Assembly: GCA_036362785.1 (NCBI GenBank)
Contig: CP143625.1
Span: 745,401-809,400 of the forward strand
Source: a beta proteobacterium MWH-UniP1
GTDB taxonomy: Bacteria; Pseudomonadota; Gammaproteobacteria; Burkholderiales; Burkholderiaceae_A
Reading direction: 5' to 3'
DNA length: 64,000 nt
The translations under genes were made by a program, and so were the position numbers. A model generated the notes under the pieces. That model was not told the origin of the DNA. It worked only from the letters and a program-made list of their open reading frames with translations, and did no database searches. Below, one piece after another: positions 34,559-43,538 of this stretch (position 1 is the first letter of the stretch; every line of letters begins with the position of its first letter).

Positions 34559-37500
34559 ATGCAGATTGCGTTCCCTGAATCACTTCCTGTCAGCGCCCGT
34601 CGCGATGACATTGCGCTGGCCATACGGAATCACCAGGTGGTGATCGTTTGTGGGGAGACCGGCTCTGGCAAGACGACACAGCTGCCCAAGATTGCGCTTA
34701 CCCTGGGCCGGGGGGCGGGCGGCAAGACCATCGCCCACACACAGCCCAGGCGGCTTGCAGCCGTCACCGTGGCCAAACGCATCGCCCAGGAGCTGGGCAC
34801 CGAGTGTGGTGACAGTGACCAGGCCATGGTGGGCTATCAGATTCGATTCAATGACAAATCCCGGCCGGGCATGCCGATCAAACTCATGACGGATGGCATT
34901 TTGCTGAGCCAGACCCAGGCCGATCCCATGTTGTCTGCTTACGACACTGTGATCGTTGACGAGGCCCATGAGCGCAGTCTGAACATTGATTTTCTGCTGG
35001 GTTATCTCAAAAACCTATTGCCCAAACGGCCAGATTTACGTGTGGTGATCACTTCCGCAACAATTGATGCGGAACGTTTCGCCCGGCACTTTGGCAGCCC
35101 AGATCGGCCGGCGCCTGTGATTGAAGTCTCGGGCCGACTCTATCCCGTAGAGGTCCGCTGGCGCCCGCCCTTGTCTACCGACCAGGACTTGGTCGAGACC
35201 GTGGTGGCGGGCATTGAAGAATGTGAGCGAGATTGGAGTGGTCAGGGGCCTGGCGATATTCTGGTGTTTTTGCCGGGTGAGCGCGAGATCAAGGCTGTGG
35301 CCGATGAGCTCCGTGCGCGTCCCGCCCAGAGTCTATTGGCGCGTTCCGGCAAGCAGGCCCAAGAGGTGCTGCCGTTGTATGCACGGCTATCTCAGGCCGA
35401 TCAGGACCGGGTCTTTCGCCGGTCGGGCCGCAGGCGCATTGTGTTGGCCACCAATGTGGCCGAGACATCACTTACCGTGCCCGATATTCGCTATGTGGTG
35501 GACAGTGGTCTGGCCCGTGTCAAACGCTATCGCTACAAAGGCAAGGTCGAGCAGTTGCAGATCGAAGCCATTCCCCAGGCTCAGGCCAATCAGCGCATGG
35601 GCCGATGTGGCCGTGTCGCCGATGGGGTCTGCATTCGCTTGTACGAGGAATCAGATTTTCTAACCCGCCCGCCATTTGCCGATCCAGAAATTCACCGCAG
35701 TTCGTTGGCGGCCGTGATGCTGCGAATGAAGGCATTGGGCTTGCCGGACATTCGCGCTTTTCCGTTTATTGATCCGCCTTCGGGTAAGGCCGTTGCTGAT
35801 GGCCTGGTGGTCTTGCGCGAGCTGCATGCCATTGATGCGGCTGGCCATTTAACCGACATTGGCAAAACACTGGCCCGCTTTCCCATTGATCCAAAGATCG
35901 GTCGGATGTTGGTGGCCGCACGTCAGCACGGCTGCCTGACAGAAATCTTGGTCATTGCCGCGTTTTTGTCGGTGCAAGATCCACGTGATCGGCCCGAGGC
36001 CCAGGCGGGATCTGCCGATCGGGCCCACAGTAAATATGCCGACCCCAAGAGCGAGTTTTTATCAATTCTCAAACTCTGGGCGTATGTCAAAAATCTGTTC
36101 GATGCCAAAGAATCCAACCGAAAATTTGATCAGGCCTTGCGTGCAGAATTTTTATCGCCCTTGCGGGTGCGTGAGTGGCGTGAGGTCCATCAGCAATTAA
36201 CGGAGTGGGTACACGAGTTTCGGTGGAAGGCCAATGGGCAGCCTGCCAACGACACGATGATTCACCTATCTATTTTGTCGGGACTGCTTTCGAATATCGG
36301 CTGCAAGTCCGCCGATGAGCCGATTTGGTTGGGCTGTCATGACGTGAAGTTTTTAATCTGGCCGGGTTCATTGCTTGCCAAGAAGGCGCCTCGCTGGCTG
36401 ATGGCCGCCGAGCAGGTGGAGACTTCCCGATTGTTTGCAAGAACCATTGCCGCAATCGAGCCAGAGTGGGTTGAGCAGGCCGCAAGCCACATTCTGAAAA
36501 AAAGCCATGCCGAGCCCCATTGGGAAAAAAAGTCTGGCCGCGTGATTGGTTATGAACGGGCCACACTCTATGGATTAACGGTCTATCAGCGCCGAAAAGT
36601 CTCATGGGCGCAGTTGGGGGTCAATCAGCGCCAAGAAGCGCGAGAGATTTTTATTCGCGAGGCCTTGGTCGAAGGCGATTGGGAATGCCCCCACCGATTC
36701 TTTGCGGTGAATAAAAAACGCATTCGCGAAGTGGAGCTTTTAGAACACAAGGCAAGACGGCCCGACATCTTGGTGGACGAGACCCTGCTCTTTGCTTTTT
36801 ACGATCAAAATATTCCCGAGCATGTGTTTGATGCGCAGAGCTTTGGTGACTGGTATACCGAAGCGGTACGACAGCAACCCGAACTCTTGTGCCTTCAAAA
36901 AGAAGACCTGATGCGTCACGAGGCTGCCGGCATCACCACAGATCAATTTCCAAAGCAGATGACCCTGCCAGTGGCTGGCCAGCCCCAGACATTTGCGCTG
37001 GAGTACCACTTTGATCCGGGGGATGCCCGAGACGGCGTCACGATACTCGTGCCTTTGGATCGACTTGCCGATCTGGATCCGATTGCTTTGGATTGGCTGG
37101 TGCCGGGCATGCGCAAAGAAAAAGTCTTGGCCCTTTTAAAAAGTCTTCCGCAAAAGATCCGCCGGCATTGTGTGCCACTCCCCGATTACGCGGCGGGTTT
37201 TTGTGATCGCTGGCGTGACAAGGCCGGCAGCATTGCGCTGATCCCGGCATTGATTGAGGACATCTCGCTTGAGACCGGTATTGCAGCCAAGCGTGATGAC
37301 TTTAAGCTTGATGGCATTAGCCCCCATTGCCGCTTCAACATTCGTGTGGTGGATCCCCATGGCAGGCGTTTGGCCGAAGGCCGGGACTTAGAACCCTTGC
37401 GCGAGTCCTTGGGGGTGGTGTCGGCGCATGAGCAGGCCGCCGCGGGCCAGCCTGGCCGTGAGCAGTGGTTAGAGCAATTTGCGGCTGGCACCAAAGAGGC

Positions 37501-38146
37501 CCTAAAGGCGCTAGAAAAAGAGTTGCACGCTCGGCGTGAAATCGGCCTGCAATTCACGCCGTTTGGGGGCCATGAGCAGCTGATGGCCCAGGTCAAAGCC
37601 GTCACCCTGACCCGAGTCTTTCTTGTCAATGGATTGCCAACAGATCAGGCTGAATTCGATGATCGCTTGGCCAAGGGCCGATCGCGGGTGCTGCTTCTTG
37701 GCCAAGAGGTGCTTCGACAGGCCGCGGCCATCTTGGCGGAATACACCGTGGTCCAGAAAAAGCTTCCCACCATCCGAAGCTTTTCTTCAAGCCATGCGGA
37801 TATTGAGCAGCAGCTTGGCCGGCTCATGCCAAAGGATTTTCTGGTGGCGATACCGGCTGAGCGGCTGGGACATCTGCCACGTTATCTCAAGGCGATTGCC
37901 GTGCGGATCGATAAATGCCGGGCCGATCCGGCCCGGGATCAGCGCTGGCAGCAAGAATACGCCGGCGTGGCGGCGCCCTTTTGGCGCTGGGCGGCCCAGT
38001 CCAAGGGGGGGTGGTCCGATCGCATGCAGGAATTTCGCTGGATGCTGGAAGAGCTGCGGGTGGCACTTTTTGCCCAGGAACTGAAAACACCCATGCCCAT
38101 GTCCGTCAAACGGCTGCAAAAATCATGGGCTAGTCTGCAGGATTAG
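34559..38146 (+). CDS. hrpA: ATP-dependent RNA helicase HrpA, DEAH box
   Basis: HrpA is a DEAH-box RNA helicase of the ribosome-rescue and mRNA-processing type. The 1195-residue product has Walker A GETGSGKTTQL (32-42), the DEAH box at about 134-137 (VDEAHERSLNIDF), SAT as ITSATIDAERF, and the helicase C block QANQRMGRCGRVADG. An HA2/OB-fold follows, then the long C-terminal region (DUF3418) typical of HrpA and absent from the shorter HrpB. I chose ATG 34559 because residues from MQIAFPESLPVSARRDDI align with the family; the frame upstream is antisense to argA. The start lies seven bases after a perfect TATAAT. Confidence 0.95.
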   Translation: MQIAFPESLPVSARRDDIALAIRNHQVVIVCGETGSGKTTQLPKIALTLGRGAGGKTIAHTQPRRLAAVTVAKRIAQELGTECGDSDQAMVGYQIRFNDKSRPGMPIKLMTDGILLSQTQADPMLSAYDTVIVDEAHERSLNIDFLLGYLKNLLPKRPDLRVVITSATIDAERFARHFGSPDRPAPVIEVSGRLYPVEVRWRPPLSTDQDLVETVVAGIEECERDWSGQGPGDILVFLPGEREIKAVADELRARPAQSLLARSGKQAQEVLPLYARLSQADQDRVFRRSGRRRIVLATNVAETSLTVPDIRYVVDSGLARVKRYRYKGKVEQLQIEAIPQAQANQRMGRCGRVADGVCIRLYEESDFLTRPPFADPEIHRSSLAAVMLRMKALGLPDIRAFPFIDPPSGKAVADGLVVLRELHAIDAAGHLTDIGKTLARFPIDPKIGRMLVAARQHGCLTEILVIAAFLSVQDPRDRPEAQAGSADRAHSKYADPKSEFLSILKLWAYVKNLFDAKESNRKFDQALRAEFLSPLRVREWREVHQQLTEWVHEFRWKANGQPANDTMIHLSILSGLLSNIGCKSADEPIWLGCHDVKFLIWPGSLLAKKAPRWLMAAEQVETSRLFARTIAAIEPEWVEQAASHILKKSHAEPHWEKKSGRVIGYERATLYGLTVYQRRKVSWAQLGVNQRQEAREIFIREALVEGDWECPHRFFAVNKKRIREVELLEHKARRPDILVDETLLFAFYDQNIPEHVFDAQSFGDWYTEAVRQQPELLCLQKEDLMRHEAAGITTDQFPKQMTLPVAGQPQTFALEYHFDPGDARDGVTILVPLDRLADLDPIALDWLVPGMRKEKVLALLKSLPQKIRRHCVPLPDYAAGFCDRWRDKAGSIALIPALIEDISLETGIAAKRDDFKLDGISPHCRFNIRVVDPHGRRLAEGRDLEPLRESLGVVSAHEQAAAGQPGREQWLEQFAAGTKEALKALEKELHARREIGLQFTPFGGHEQLMAQVKAVTLTRVFLVNGLPTDQAEFDDRLAKGRSRVLLLGQEVLRQAAAILAEYTVVQKKLPTIRSFSSSHADIEQQLGRLMPKDFLVAIPAERLGHLPRYLKAIAVRIDKCRADPARDQRWQQEYAGVAAPFWRWAAQSKGGWSDRMQEFRWMLEELRVALFAQELKTPMPMSVKRLQKSWASLQD

Positions 38147-38174
38147 GCCTATAAATACAAAGATAATGCCCACC

Positions 38175-39242
38175 ATGAGTACACCCAATTTATCGCGCCG
38201 CCATTGGTTGGCGGCCTCTGCATCGGTCTCGGCGATCAGCGCGTTAGCGCCGGCATCTGCGGTCTACGCACAGACCACCACTGCCAAACCGGCGCCCCCC
38301 AAAGCTGGGGTCCGTTACCCCATCATCGTGTTGAACTCAAAAGATGCAGATATCTCGCTGATTGATGCCACGAGCCACCAAGTCATTGGCCAGGTACCAA
38401 CAGGCAAAGAGCCGCACCATTTGTACCCAACGCCAGACAACCGACATGTCTTGGTGGCCAATGCGGTGTCAGACACCTTGACGGTGATTGATCCACTTAC
38501 GGGCAAGGTGGAAGATTCGATTCCGAATATTGTGGACCCATATCACTTGGGTTTTTCGCCGGACCAGTCACTCTTTGTGACCTGCGCCAACCGACTTGAT
38601 CACGTGGATGTCTATCGTCGAGTGGGCGGTGCAGACAAATTGGCGCTCAAGAATGTTGCGCGTTTTAATCTTGCGAAAACGCCAAGCCATTTGATTTTTT
38701 CTGAAGACAGCAAGGTGGTGTATTGCACCCTGCAAGATTCCCACGAACTCGTTGCCATTGACCTGGTAAAACTTGCTGTCATGTGGCGTTTTAAAACCGG
38801 GCGACTGCCGGCAGGAGTGGCCATTTCCCCAGACTCCAAAACATTGTTTGTGGGTTGCATGGGTGAAAACTATGTGCAGGTGATTGATCCCCGCCCTGGC
38901 CACAAAGACGGCCCGCGCAGCATCGCCAACCTGGTCACCGGTGAGGGCGCCCACGCCTTTCGCAATCAGGGCAACAAACGCCATCTCTGGGTGTCGAATC
39001 GGGTCGCCAACACGATTTCGAAAATTGATATGAGCACACTGAAGATCGAGTCTTCAATTCCGGTTCCGGGCGGACCAGACTGCATGGACATTCATGCGTC
39101 GGGCAAGCAGCTCTGGGTGACCCAGCGTTGGACACGCTCGGTATCCATTGTCGATCTTGATCAGTCAAAGGTGGTCAAGCGTATTCTGGTGGGCCGCTCC
39201 CCTCATGGTGTCTACCTTCATGATCGGGCTGGGTTGGTATAG
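38175..39242 (+). CDS. Tat-exported YVTN/YncE-type beta-propeller protein
   Basis: A 355-residue beta-propeller with YVTN-like repeats, each about 40 residues: VIDPLTGKVEDSI, VSNRVANTISKIDMSTLKI and SIVDLDQSKVVKRIL are recognisable blades. The N-terminus is a twin-arginine signal (LSRRHWLAASASVSA), cleaved near ASAVYAQ, so it is a folded periplasmic protein. An ATG three codons upstream (38166) is possible. YncE-like propellers bind DNA or partner proteins, but no activity is established for this one. A TATAAA lies close behind the hrpA stop. It is the first of four closely spaced genes ending with the molybdopterin-domain protein. Confidence 0.88.
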   Translation: MSTPNLSRRHWLAASASVSAISALAPASAVYAQTTTAKPAPPKAGVRYPIIVLNSKDADISLIDATSHQVIGQVPTGKEPHHLYPTPDNRHVLVANAVSDTLTVIDPLTGKVEDSIPNIVDPYHLGFSPDQSLFVTCANRLDHVDVYRRVGGADKLALKNVARFNLAKTPSHLIFSEDSKVVYCTLQDSHELVAIDLVKLAVMWRFKTGRLPAGVAISPDSKTLFVGCMGENYVQVIDPRPGHKDGPRSIANLVTGEGAHAFRNQGNKRHLWVSNRVANTISKIDMSTLKIESSIPVPGGPDCMDIHASGKQLWVTQRWTRSVSIVDLDQSKVVKRILVGRSPHGVYLHDRAGLV

Positions 39243-39246
39243 CGCC

Positions 39247-40044
39247 ATGGCGATTGCGCGCCAGACTGGCGTAAGTGTGGCTTTAGCCTTGGCGGTGGTG
39301 TCGGCATTGTTGCCCAGCAGCGCTTTGGCCAAAACAAATTCGGCAGAGTGCGCCAAGCCGCTTTATCTCACGCTCGATACTGGCGGCATGCAGAGCGCTG
39401 AGTTAATTGCTGGCATCTTAAAAAAGCACGATGTCAAGGCCACTTTTTTTCTGGCCAATGAGAAGACTTTTCGTGGGGATTTTGTACTGGATGACTCTTG
39501 GGCAGCCTATTGGCGATCCAGAGTGCAAGAGGGGCATGCCTTTGGCAGTCACACCTGGCGCCATGGCCGCATTCTGAAATCAGAAGATGGCCGTATTCGT
39601 TATCGGCCGCAGTTTGGTGAGTCGGCGGGCCGCACACTGGCTTTATCGACAGCCGAGTTCTGTGCCGAACTCTCTCGTGTCGGTGATCAGTTCAAAGCCA
39701 TGACCAACCGATCACTCGATCCGATCTGGCGTGCGCCTGGCGGACACACCACCGCTGCATCAGTATCGGCGGCAAGCGCTTGCGGTTATGCCCATGTGCA
39801 TTGGAGCCCGGCCGGGTTTCTGGGCGATGAGCTCTCAAGTGAGACCCACCCCAATGCCTTGTTGCTAAAAAAGGCGCTGGCATCGATTCGCCCCGGCGAT
39901 GTGTTGGTGGCCCACCTGGGGATTTGGTCGCGCAAAGAGGCATACGCCCCAACACTAGACCCGCTGATTGCTGGTTTGAAAGAAAAAGGATTTTGTTTCA
40001 AAACGATCACGGCAGCCGGGCCTAATGAGAAGATTCCCCGATGA
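39247..40044 (+). CDS. Exported polysaccharide deacetylase family protein
   Basis: A 265-residue NodB-fold protein with a signal peptide ending near LLPSSALAKT. Motif 1 reads LTLDTGGM instead of the usual TFDDG: Asp44 keeps the catalytic-base position, but the metal-binding Asp is Thr45. Motif 2 has His102 and His106 (SHTWRH) and motif 3 has Arg162 and Pro164 (WRAPGG). LVAHLGIW replaces the usual C-terminal LLHD-type box. It would remove acetyl groups from a periplasmic glycan if active, and the substitution makes that uncertain. The start ATG 39247 is four bases after the propeller's stop; the product overlaps the next gene by ATGA. Confidence 0.86.
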   Translation: MAIARQTGVSVALALAVVSALLPSSALAKTNSAECAKPLYLTLDTGGMQSAELIAGILKKHDVKATFFLANEKTFRGDFVLDDSWAAYWRSRVQEGHAFGSHTWRHGRILKSEDGRIRYRPQFGESAGRTLALSTAEFCAELSRVGDQFKAMTNRSLDPIWRAPGGHTTAASVSAASACGYAHVHWSPAGFLGDELSSETHPNALLLKKALASIRPGDVLVAHLGIWSRKEAYAPTLDPLIAGLKEKGFCFKTITAAGPNEKIPR

Positions 40045-41045
40045 TTGATTTTTTAATTGGTTTATTTGCGCAGACGCACACAGCCCTGTTCGAGGCTGCC
40101 GTGATTCCAATGCTGTCGATGCTTGGCCTAGAGGCCTATATTGAAAACGCCTTTGATTTCACTGAATGGTTTTTGATCGGTGTGTTAGAGGTGACATTTT
40201 TGGCGCTGGTCTTGCTGCCGTTGGAGCGCCTGTTTCCCGCGGAGCGCCGCGGCCCGGGCAACCCCGGCGATCAGGCGAGAATCGATGTGGCCTACACCCT
40301 GCTGCATCGGCTCGGGGCCTTTGCTGTTTTTGTGTTCGCGGTGATGCAGCCGCTGGTCCTGAGTCTGAAAGATAGTCTGCGAAGCTGGGGCGTTCCAAGC
40401 CTGGAGTTAGACGCGGTGTTGGGCATTGCCTATTCACCGTTGCTGGCAGCTTTTGTCTATTTGCTCATTCTGGATTTTGTCGATTACTGGATGCATCGCG
40501 GCCAGCATCGTTGGAACTGGTGGTGGGCGCTTCATGCGGTCCATCATTCACAGCGGCGCATGACCCTGTGGACGGACAATCGCAACCATCTGGTTGACGA
40601 TCTCATGCGCGATGCGGCCTTGGCGTTTATTGCGATTTTGATTGGTGTGGCACCGGGCCAGTTTCTTGGTTTCGTGGTCTTAACCCGGGTCTGGCAGAGC
40701 CTGCAGCATGCCAATATTGGTATTGCATTTCCAAACTGGCTTGCGCACACACTGGTCTCGCCTGGTTTTCATCGTTTGCACCATGGCATTGGTGTTGGCC
40801 ACGAGGGGCCAGCGCGGGGTGTGAATTTTGCCGTGATCTTTCCCATCTGGGATTGGCTCTTTGGCACCGCCGATTGGTCTGCAGACCGGCGGTTGGCCAA
40901 AGGCGACACGCTAGAGGCCACTGGCATTCGTGATCAAGAGCAGGGCGTGAATTACGGCCGTGGCTTTTGGGAACAGCAGTGGGTGGGGCTTCAGAATCTG
41001 GGCCGCGCAGTGGTGAATGGGTTTCGTGGAAAGTCGATGTCATGA
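40041..41045 (+). CDS. Sterol desaturase / fatty acid hydroxylase superfamily membrane protein
   Basis: A 334-residue membrane di-iron protein. The histidine clusters are visible: DYWMHRGQH, HAVHHSQ and HRLHHG, with four or so hydrophobic helices before and between. This is the fatty-acid-hydroxylase superfamily, whose bacterial members act on lipids such as carotenoids, hopanoids or alkylglycerols; the substrate here is unknown. It overlaps the deacetylase stop (ATGA) and the molybdopterin-domain gene start (ATGA), so all three are translationally coupled. The C-terminal ~80 residues lie outside the membrane core. Confidence 0.88.
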   Translation: MIDFLIGLFAQTHTALFEAAVIPMLSMLGLEAYIENAFDFTEWFLIGVLEVTFLALVLLPLERLFPAERRGPGNPGDQARIDVAYTLLHRLGAFAVFVFAVMQPLVLSLKDSLRSWGVPSLELDAVLGIAYSPLLAAFVYLLILDFVDYWMHRGQHRWNWWWALHAVHHSQRRMTLWTDNRNHLVDDLMRDAALAFIAILIGVAPGQFLGFVVLTRVWQSLQHANIGIAFPNWLAHTLVSPGFHRLHHGIGVGHEGPARGVNFAVIFPIWDWLFGTADWSADRRLAKGDTLEATGIRDQEQGVNYGRGFWEQQWVGLQNLGRAVVNGFRGKSMS

Positions 41046-41881
41046 GCGGTGGTGAAAAGCGCAGCCGAAACTTTGGACTCTTTATTTTTGGCGATGAAAT
41101 TCTGTCGGGCAAACGGCAAGATCGGCATTTCGCGCAGGTGAAATCAATTCTTGGCGCGCGCGGGCTCGCGCTGTCTTGGGTGAGTTACCTGGGCGATGAT
41201 CGTGAGCGCTGTGTGCAGGCCATGCAGCAGTCTTTTGCATCTGGGGATGTGGTCTTTAGTTGTGGCGGCATTGGGTCCACGCCAGATGACCATACCCGTC
41301 AGGCCGCGGCCCAGGCACTTGGTGTGCCCTTGGCATTGCATCCGCAGGCCGAGGCCCTGATACGCGAGCGCGCTGCCGATACCGGCCAACCCGCCACACC
41401 AGAGCGGCTGCAGATGGGCGAGTTTCCGGTTGGGGCCAATATCATTCCCAATCCGTACAACAAGATTCCTGGCTTTTCGATTCAGGAGCATTATTTTGTG
41501 CCTGGCTTCCCGGTGATGGCCTGGCCCATGATCGAATGGGTGCTTGAGACCCATTATCGGGATTGCTTTCGGTCAGCGGCAGAGTTCGATCATTCCATGG
41601 TCGTTCACCATCTCTACGAGGCCGCCGTGACACCGCTGATGCGATCCCTTGCAGAGAAATATCCGCAACTCAAAATCTACAGCCTGCCTTCTGCAGGGGA
41701 AGACGGTAAACCCAAGCATGTCGAGCTTGGGTTGAAGGCATACGCGGATGCGGCCGCTGAACAAGAGGAGGGCGGCGAAATTCAGCCGCCAGAGAGTTTG
41801 CTGCAGGCCTACGAAGAATTTCGTCAGGGTGTTTTGGCGCTCCAAGGGGTGATTGTCGAGGAGCGCCAGGCCAGTCGCTGA
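41042..41881 (+). CDS. Molybdopterin-binding (MoCF/CinA-like) domain protein
   Basis: A 279-residue protein with an N-terminal MoCF_biosynth domain: FGLFIFGDEILSGKRQDRH and VVFSCGGIGSTPDDHTRQA are the characteristic blocks. It resembles the N-terminal half of CinA but lacks the CinA C-terminal nicotinamide amidase domain. The C-terminal ~80 residues are unique, ending in a helical, Glu-rich tail. The start is ATG 41042 in ATGA overlap with the sterol-desaturase-family gene. Members of this class are often annotated as competence/damage-inducible proteins, but no function is proven. Phasin lies convergent downstream. Confidence 0.85.
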   Translation: MSGGEKRSRNFGLFIFGDEILSGKRQDRHFAQVKSILGARGLALSWVSYLGDDRERCVQAMQQSFASGDVVFSCGGIGSTPDDHTRQAAAQALGVPLALHPQAEALIRERAADTGQPATPERLQMGEFPVGANIIPNPYNKIPGFSIQEHYFVPGFPVMAWPMIEWVLETHYRDCFRSAAEFDHSMVVHHLYEAAVTPLMRSLAEKYPQLKIYSLPSAGEDGKPKHVELGLKAYADAAAEQEEGGEIQPPESLLQAYEEFRQGVLALQGVIVEERQASR

Positions 41882-41910
41882 GGCGACTGGCGCTGGACTG
41901 CAGGCGGGGT

Positions 41911-42441
41911 TTAGCCTTTTTTCTGAGTGGCGTCGGCGGCGGCCTTCATATTGCGCTCAGCCATCTCCACGACTTGGCGTGCGGCCTTATTCGCTGTTTC
42001 GTAGGCAGAGTTGGCTGCCGTGAGCGATGATTTCATCATGGCAATCACTGCCTCGGAGCCCGCTGGCGCGGTCTTTGCAAACTCATCTAAGGCATCGATA
42101 AGTTTTTTGTTTGCATCGGCAATCTGCGCATCGACCAAGCGCTGAACTTCGCTGCTGGTCTGTGTGGCGATGTCGTAAATGGTGCGGGAATAGGCCAGGG
42201 CCTGCTCAGTATTGGGCGTGGCCATGTCTTTGTTCAGATTGACCATGTCCTGGGCATCTTTCACACTCATCAAGGCCTTGAACTTTTCTGCGGTCTCTTG
42301 CAGTGATGTTCGGGCGGCATTGAGCTGCAGATCCACCATTTTCTCCACGCCCTCAAATGCCTTATGCGAGAGCTTCATCATGGCGTCTAGGTTTTCTTTT
42401 TGAGCAGCGCTCAGGCTTTCGGGTGTTGGGTAGAGTCCCAC
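41911..42441 (-). CDS. Phasin family protein
   Basis: A 176-residue phasin that coats polyhydroxyalkanoate granules. The whole sequence is amphipathic helix: SAAQKENLDAMMKLSHKAFEGVEKM at the start is the classic phasin opening, and Ala-rich helices continue to the end. The start is GTG at 42441 with AAAGGAGG eight bases before it, which decides the start. No PHA synthase gene is in this window, so granule formation is inferred from the protein alone. It is convergent with the molybdopterin-domain gene and divergent from the HDAC-like gene. Confidence 0.92.
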   Translation of the reverse strand: MGLYPTPESLSAAQKENLDAMMKLSHKAFEGVEKMVDLQLNAARTSLQETAEKFKALMSVKDAQDMVNLNKDMATPNTEQALAYSRTIYDIATQTSSEVQRLVDAQIADANKKLIDALDEFAKTAPAGSEAVIAMMKSSLTAANSAYETANKAARQVVEMAERNMKAAADATQKKG

Positions 42442-42529
42442 GGTACATCCTCCTTTTGGCTTTTATTTTTTAAACTGCAATTTTGTGCAACATACGCGCT
42501 TCCCAAGAAAAAGAGAAGCCGCCTGTCCC

Positions 42530-43426
42530 ATGCAAGTATTTTATAGCGATCGATTCGTATTACCGCTACCTTCGGCCCATCGTTTTCCCATGGAGAAGTA
42601 TCGGCTCTTGCGTGAGCGTGTTTCACAAGAGCTTCGTGGTGTCGACCTGCGGGAGCCCGAAGCCGCGTCCGACTCGGTCTTGGCACTGGTGCACACGCCC
42701 GACTATATCCGCAGGCTTTCTCAGGGTGATCTGTCCCACAAAGAAATGCAGAAAATTGGGTTTCCCTGGTCACCAGAGATGGTCGAGCGATCCAGGCGCT
42801 CGACCGGCGCCACGATCATGGCCTGCCGTGCCGCGCTTACCGATGGGGCCTCGGTCAATCTTGCAGGGGGGACTCATCACGCCTATGCGGATCGCGGCGA
42901 GGGGTTTTGTTGTTTCAATGACGCTGTTGTGTCGGCCAGGCTGATGCAGTCAGAGGGCCGCGCGAAACGGGTGGCCATTGTTGATCTCGACGTTCACCAG
43001 GGCAATGGCTCTGCCGCAATCACTCGCAACGACGACTCCATCTTTACCCTGTCGATCCACGGCGCAGAAAACTATCCCTTCATCAAAGAGCAATCGGATT
43101 TGGATATTGAACTGCCCGATCGCACGGGGGATGAGGACTATCTGCGGGTCTTGGATGCGGCCTTGGCCGATCTTCGTTCAAGGTTCACTGCAGATCTTGT
43201 TATCTATCTTGCCGGTGCTGATCCTTATTTCGATGATCGACTTGGTCGCCTGGGCTTAAGTAAGGCTGGCTTACTGGCCCGGGATGAGCGGGTGTTTTCC
43301 TTTGCCCGGCTGGCCGGTTTACCGGTGGCGGTTGCCATGGCGGGGGGCTACGCGCGCAATATTGCGGATACCGTCGATATTCACTTTGGGACCGTAAATT
43401 GTGCGCTGCAATACAAAAACTCATAA
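42530..43426 (+). CDS. Histone deacetylase superfamily (acetoin utilisation-type) hydrolase
   Basis: A 298-residue arginase/deacetylase-fold metalloenzyme. The active-site signature is GGTHHAYADRGEGFC followed by CFNDAVVSARLM; metal ligands are in DLDVHQGNG and GADPYFDDRLGRL. Bacterial relatives are often AcuC-like or act on acetylated polyamines or proteins; substrate unknown here. The start ATG 42530 sits at the family's MQVFYSD opening; a longer in-frame ORF begins 15 codons upstream without support. The 5' region is shared with the phasin promoter region on the opposite strand. Confidence 0.9.
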   Translation: MQVFYSDRFVLPLPSAHRFPMEKYRLLRERVSQELRGVDLREPEAASDSVLALVHTPDYIRRLSQGDLSHKEMQKIGFPWSPEMVERSRRSTGATIMACRAALTDGASVNLAGGTHHAYADRGEGFCCFNDAVVSARLMQSEGRAKRVAIVDLDVHQGNGSAAITRNDDSIFTLSIHGAENYPFIKEQSDLDIELPDRTGDEDYLRVLDAALADLRSRFTADLVIYLAGADPYFDDRLGRLGLSKAGLLARDERVFSFARLAGLPVAVAMAGGYARNIADTVDIHFGTVNCALQYKNS

Positions 43427-43477
43427 GACTGAGAATGCATATCGGTGTTTAACCTATTGAAATTATTGATTTTTCAC

Positions 43478-43506
43478 TTGGCGAAATAAAAATCCTTTGT
43501 TAGCAT
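43478..43506 (+). promoter_or_regulatory. Candidate sigma-70 promoter for the endopeptidase gene
   Basis: TTGGCG (43478-43483), a 17-base spacer and TAGCAT (43501-43506) stand 32 bases before the start of the penicillin-binding endopeptidase. Each hexamer matches the consensus at four of six bases. Confidence 0.4.
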
Positions 43507-43538
43507 GGCCGCTTCGATAGCAAGGGAGAGCCGGTGTT

